DNA of 35,323 bases, taken from the NCBI GenBank assembly GCA_024226735.1, contig JAAELL010000388.1, forward strand, positions 1-35,323. Reading direction: 5' to 3'. This DNA is from a bacterium. Lineage in GTDB: Bacteria; Planctomycetota; UBA1135; GCA-002686595. Both the position numbers and the translations under genes were made by a program. The notes below the pieces were generated by a model. That model ran no database searches. It was given only the letters and a program-made list of their open reading frames with translations, and was not told the DNA's origin. Positions 35,184-35,323 of this stretch are shown here, piece by piece. Within the stretch, counting starts at the first letter, position 1. Each line of letters starts with the position of its first letter.

Positions 35184-35323
35184 CTAGTGGTGTGAGTCAC
35201 TCTTGTGCGGCATTTTGGTCGGTGCGTACGCGTTCGCTGCAAGGCGCAGCGACGACGCGACTTCGCTGCAAGTCTCGGAGGAGGCACAACGCAGCAGCGG
35301 GCGGGTACGGGCCGACCAAAATG
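35184..35323. repeat. Palindromic element, copy B, inverted and cut by the window end
   Basis: It begins CTAGTGG at 35184. Inner arms cattttggtcggtgcgtac (35211-35229) and its inverted partner (35305-35323) match at 17 of 19. The core holds ctcggaggaggcacaacgc (35274-35292), the inverse complement of the copy A core at 22850-22868 with one difference in 19. The first 30 bases match copy A at 23 of 30. The rest of the right-hand arm lies outside the window. Confidence 0.8.

Overview
The window is GC-rich, densely coded bacterial DNA. Three things point to Planctomycetota: a DUF1592/DUF1588/DUF1587 cytochrome gene paired with a DUF1552 gene, a fused SecDF, and several very large secreted proteins that share a C-terminal module with an invariant 'WNFQ..(W/Y)(F/Y)RD' core. 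The phylum call is inference; a genus cannot be named from this sequence.

Layout. 1-1391 (minus strand): a stable-RNA operon, promoter then tRNA-Thr(TGT), tRNA-Tyr(GTA), tRNA-Gly(TCC), tRNA-Thr(GGT) and the 5' part of tuf, the same order as thrU-tyrU-glyT-thrT-tufB of E. coli. 1448-6939 (minus): DUF1592 cytochrome, DUF1552 Tat protein, a receiver-only response regulator and aroC, ended by a large palindrome. 7113-9386 (plus): a secreted FG-GAP/lectin protein. 9752-13634 (minus): a GT-C membrane glycosyltransferase and a MutS2 that lacks its Smr domain. 13700-14908 (plus): a cystathionine gamma-synthase/lyase. 14915-19417 (minus): a hypothetical protein, an HU protein with a proline-rich tail, then trpS, two lipoproteins and dtd as one tight cluster.

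19592-24154 (plus) is an MCE/Mla-type lipid transport operon: an unusual lipoprotein built of repeated 'LWPFF' segments, then the permease, ATPase and MCE substrate-binding protein. A 163-bp palindromic element lies between the ATPase and MCE genes. 24180-24890 (minus) is a REP-associated-type Y1 transposase flanked by inverted and dispersed repeats. ribE (minus) is divergent from trmD-rplS-secDF (plus, 25935-30216). Two tandem paralogous secreted proteins follow (30418-34543), then a small LysM-like membrane protein, and the window ends inside a second, inverted copy of the palindromic element.

The points most worth following are: the palindromic element family, whose arms differ between copies but still match their own partner; the LWPFF lipoprotein as a possible outer-membrane part of a planctomycete Mla system; the shared C-terminal module of the secreted proteins; and a foreign-looking insertion in the SecD periplasmic domain. 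All domain calls come from reading motifs by eye; no search was run.
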